Below, piece after piece: positions 61,197-64,000 of a stretch of 64,000 nt of DNA. The notes beneath the pieces are model-generated. The model ran no database searches. It was not told the DNA's origin and saw nothing but the letters and a program-made list of their open reading frames with translations. Source of the stretch: Amphiduros pacificus. Its lineage: Eukaryota > Annelida > Polychaeta > Phyllodocida > Hesionidae. The stretch spans positions 23,524,217 through 23,588,216 of the forward strand of contig OX439005.1 of NCBI GenBank assembly GCA_949316495.1, written 5' to 3'. The position numbers and the translations under genes are program-made. Every line of letters starts with the position of its first letter. The first letter of the stretch is position 1.

Positions 61197-61290
61197 AGAT
61201 ATCTGTTTCTTTTGATCTATTTGCATTACTATTGTTATCATAAATCTGTTTCTTTTGATCTATTTGCATTACTATTGATATCATCTTAGA
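61197..61290. repeat. 47-bp tandem duplication
   Basis: ATCTGTTTCTTTTGATCTAT and the following TTGCATTACTATTG occur twice head to tail. Confidence 0.88.
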
Positions 61291-61435
61291 CAAACATATT
61301 TTTGGAATATTTTAGTCTCTAAATCTAATTTAGGCTGCTGTGTGAAATTACCGAATATCCTTTAATAAAACAGCATGATAAAGTGATAAAGATGTTGACT
61401 ATTTGTATGATTTACCAGTGAGAAGGTCAAATCTA

Positions 61436-61560
61436 TTCAACATGGCTCAGTGGGTGAGACATCCTTCTCCCATGCTAAAGGTCTTGTGTTCCATTCTGGG
61501 TGGGAACAAGTTTTTTTTTCTTTCTCATGCTGAAGCTGAAATTTTCATTTTGAAGTTTTA
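61436..61560 (+). mobile_element. tRNA-like SINE, second family, copy 1
   Basis: A-box-like TGGCTCAGTGGGTGAGA, B-box-like TGTTCCATTCT, and a body with TCATGCTGAAGCTGAAATTT. It shares the body and head with a copy 330 bp downstream. Confidence 0.6.
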
Positions 61561-61764
61561 ATTCAGTAATATTTTTTTGTTTTGATAGAAATCATAATAA
61601 TGACTTTATACAATAAACAAAGTTGAAATCTTCATGTTGGGATCTTTATCTTCAAATATTTGGGTTAAGTTTTTGGGTTAATTTTGAGCAATGACAGCAC
61701 AGAAATGGAACGCTAATTTCAATTTTCATACAATGGTGTGAATCCAAGTTTTCTAGTACTGCCC

Positions 61765-61885
61765 CAGGGTAATACATGGTTCAGTGGTTAATATGCTAAA
61801 GGTCCAGGGTTCAAATCCTGTTTGGGAAAAGTATTATTTTCATGCTGAAGGTTAAATCTTCATATTGGGGTTCTGGTTGAGTGGT
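61765..61885 (+). mobile_element. tRNA-like SINE, second family, copy 2
   Basis: A-box-like TGGTTCAGTGGTTAATA, a perfect B box GGTTCAAATCC at 61808-61818, and the same TCATGCTGAAGGTTAAATCT body. The head is unlike the SINE at 8239. Confidence 0.65.
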
Positions 61886-64000
61886 ATGGACTTCAGAAAA
61901 CATAAATTGATTTGTCTATTGCAAATGACGAAGAATATAAAATAATATAAATGACTTGATACCAAAAAAAGATGAAATCTTTATATTCCAATTTTGTTTG
62001 AGTTCAGACAAAAGAAATTATAACATGGATCCAATTTCAAGAATTTATCATAGCCTTTAAACTTTGAGTAAGTTTATTATGAGGTCAACCTTGAGCATAT
62101 ATGAATATATCCAGTGCAATGCAATAGTTCCAAATGTTTCAGCACTAGCATGTGTCTCACAGGTCTGATGATATGCTTTGACCTCTTTTCTCATGGAGAG
62201 ATTGCTCACTGAACAATTTGCCTGGATCCACATATCAAAATAAACAGGTGATATCAGCCGACAATGACGTGCTCACATGTGCAAAGATCACTTCTTGGAA
62301 ATGGTGTCAATTCCTCCAAAAAAGTTCTCTAGTTTCAGTTGTTTGAACACTATTAACAATGTAGGTCTAAGCTCCCTATATTCAAAATAAAGATTAGATT
62401 TTGCAATCATTATTTTAATTGTCAAATAAAATCACAATTTGAGTAAAGAAATATGTGTAGTAACCTTGCGGAGATGTGTGTGCAGTGATTTGCCCTGTAT
62501 TTTAGACATGTGAAAAGGACCACACACCCCACTAATCTGAGTACTAATCTCAGCAAGCAATTGCAAGCATTCTTAGCATGATGCCAGTTCACATTTTTAA
62601 TCTCTACTGCTGGTACCCTTACCTGAGACTTTCCTCTTTTTGTCAAGAGTGTTGGCTTAATGGAAAACACGTAATGTACATTGTGCAAAGCAGATAAAAG
62701 GTTAAATATTTTGCATATCAGTTTCGTTCAGTTTCATTTAGTGAATTTAGTGAATTTAGAGAAGACGACTTTGAGCAAGTAAAACAAATATTTGCAGTGA
62801 AATGTCTGCGGCGCCTGTCATCTAAACACAGATTATATTAAGCATTGATGGGAAAGTGACATTCTCATGCCTGACTCTGGTACTAAAACGTGAACAAATT
62901 TCATCATCACATTCGTTTTGATAACTTGATAAAAAAATCATCACATTCGTTTTGACAACTTGATAAAAAAATGCATGATATAGAAAGGTCTTCTCCCATT
63001 TCGTGGAACATGGCACCATCACACCACACAGAACACTGCACAAAACACAAGATTGTCAAGTCAGATCCAGTAAAGTTCAGGTCCAGTAAAGGTCAGGTTC
63101 CGTGGATTTCCAAATTTCAATAACATCATTATCGGACAATGACGACAGGTTGTGAAATGATTGAACAACTGGCATCACTACCAATGTAATGCAGAGTGGT
63201 TAAATTAATCAGAACTAAAAATAATTTATATAATTTATAATTGATATAAAGATGATTAATTTAATTAATATAAACATAATTAATATAAAGCCATGATTAG
63301 GAACTGACACAGACGTTTATTCGTTCTTATAGCATAAAGAGGGTAGCTCCAGAGTTTAGGGGAAACAACAAAGATATCCCTATCCAACAGAGTACCCCAT
63401 TCTTTTCAAAGAATAACATTTCAGCTGAGTTGCCCACTGCATTATCTTATTTTTTGACATCACCAAACATTCAAGATGCCACTTATGACAACAAGCTGAA
63501 TGATACCTTTTAAATAAAAGAAAGAAATCACGAATCGGTGCATTACTTCCAACACAGTGAATATTTTAACGTCCGAAATTTATGAAAAATCAACTGTTAC
63601 GAATGTTCATTATGTGTTGTACCTTTCTGTCAAGGTAAATTTCACAATTAATTTAAAGGTTACATTGCAAAAATAAGTCATATTTTGACTAATTATTTCT
63701 CTAGTTTTTTTTAGATTGTCTGGTGTATGGTATCACCACAAATTGCATATTCCATGATACCACTGAAAAAAATGTGTTTTGTTACGGAATTTCTGGTTTA
63801 AAACCCCAACAATAAAAGACTGTCTACATTTCTAATATTAATAAGACAAATGGATTAAAAAAATACCTTCATTGGACAATATCATATGAAGGAATAAACA
63901 AATAAATATTTTAAGTTAGTCAAATCATTGTTATGTGAATATTATGCCATATCATCTTTTGAGGAGAATTTCAACAAAAATACGTAGAGTACGTACCCCC
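61886..64000. other. Gene-poor right flank
   Basis: AT-rich DNA. A 38-bp tandem duplication (ATCATCACATTCGTTTTGAT) lies at about 62904-62970. No supported gene. Confidence 0.5.

Overview
This is AT-rich metazoan (invertebrate animal) nuclear DNA. The genes have short exons with GT/AG introns. Mobile elements include tRNA-derived SINEs, a LINE fragment, several short inverted-repeat transposons and very many minisatellites. An orphan receptor tyrosine kinase and two lineage-specific single-pass receptors suggest a marine invertebrate (a deuterostome such as an echinoderm, hemichordate or amphioxus, or a spiralian), but the sequence alone does not fix the species.

Layout. 1-11.4 kb: gene-poor, with satellites, a dispersed 340-bp repeat (two copies) and a young SINE with perfect 13-bp target duplications. 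11.7-13.1 kb: a GC-rich island ending in one candidate exon. 14.0-15.0 kb: a pyrimidine-rich minisatellite. 15.1-23.1 kb: a compact intronless block of long ORFs that looks virus-like. It has two paralogous signal-peptide glycoproteins at its two ends on opposite strands, a large basic zinc-motif protein, a coiled-coil protein, a small possibly PC4-like protein and a dual-specificity-phosphatase-like protein, arranged around a divergent repeat-filled promoter region. 23.7-26.7 kb: a 3-kb element with about 140-bp terminal inverted repeats, carrying a double RING-H2 gene with a myristoylation-type start and a 118-bp satellite.

26.8-29.5 kb and 34.4-38.1 kb: two paralogous seven-exon genes (+ strand) for type I membrane proteins with a shared four-cysteine ectodomain and tyrosine-rich tails. 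39.2-52.2 kb (- strand): a receptor tyrosine kinase with an FN3-like ectodomain, transmembrane segment and complete kinase core; its 5' exons lie outside what I can recognise. 52.2-64 kb: repeats, MITEs, a decayed LINE reverse transcriptase and two tRNA-like SINE copies.

The strongest unexpected signal is that several minisatellites in the three host genes are built over splice junctions. A 25-bp unit carries the exon 1 donor of the second receptor gene (13 GGTAGGT sites). A roughly 70-bp unit carries the 3' end and donor of a kinase ectodomain exon (11 donors). A 39-bp unit carries the acceptor-side sequence of the kinase alpha-C exon (about 32 copies). A roughly 34-bp unit resembles another kinase exon donor, and the last acceptor region of the first receptor gene is duplicated. 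The second signal is the virus-like block beside the RING-bearing element, whose genes share a compact TATA-promoter style. The two receptors with phosphotyrosine-type tails lying next to a tyrosine kinase may form a signalling neighbourhood; that is inference.
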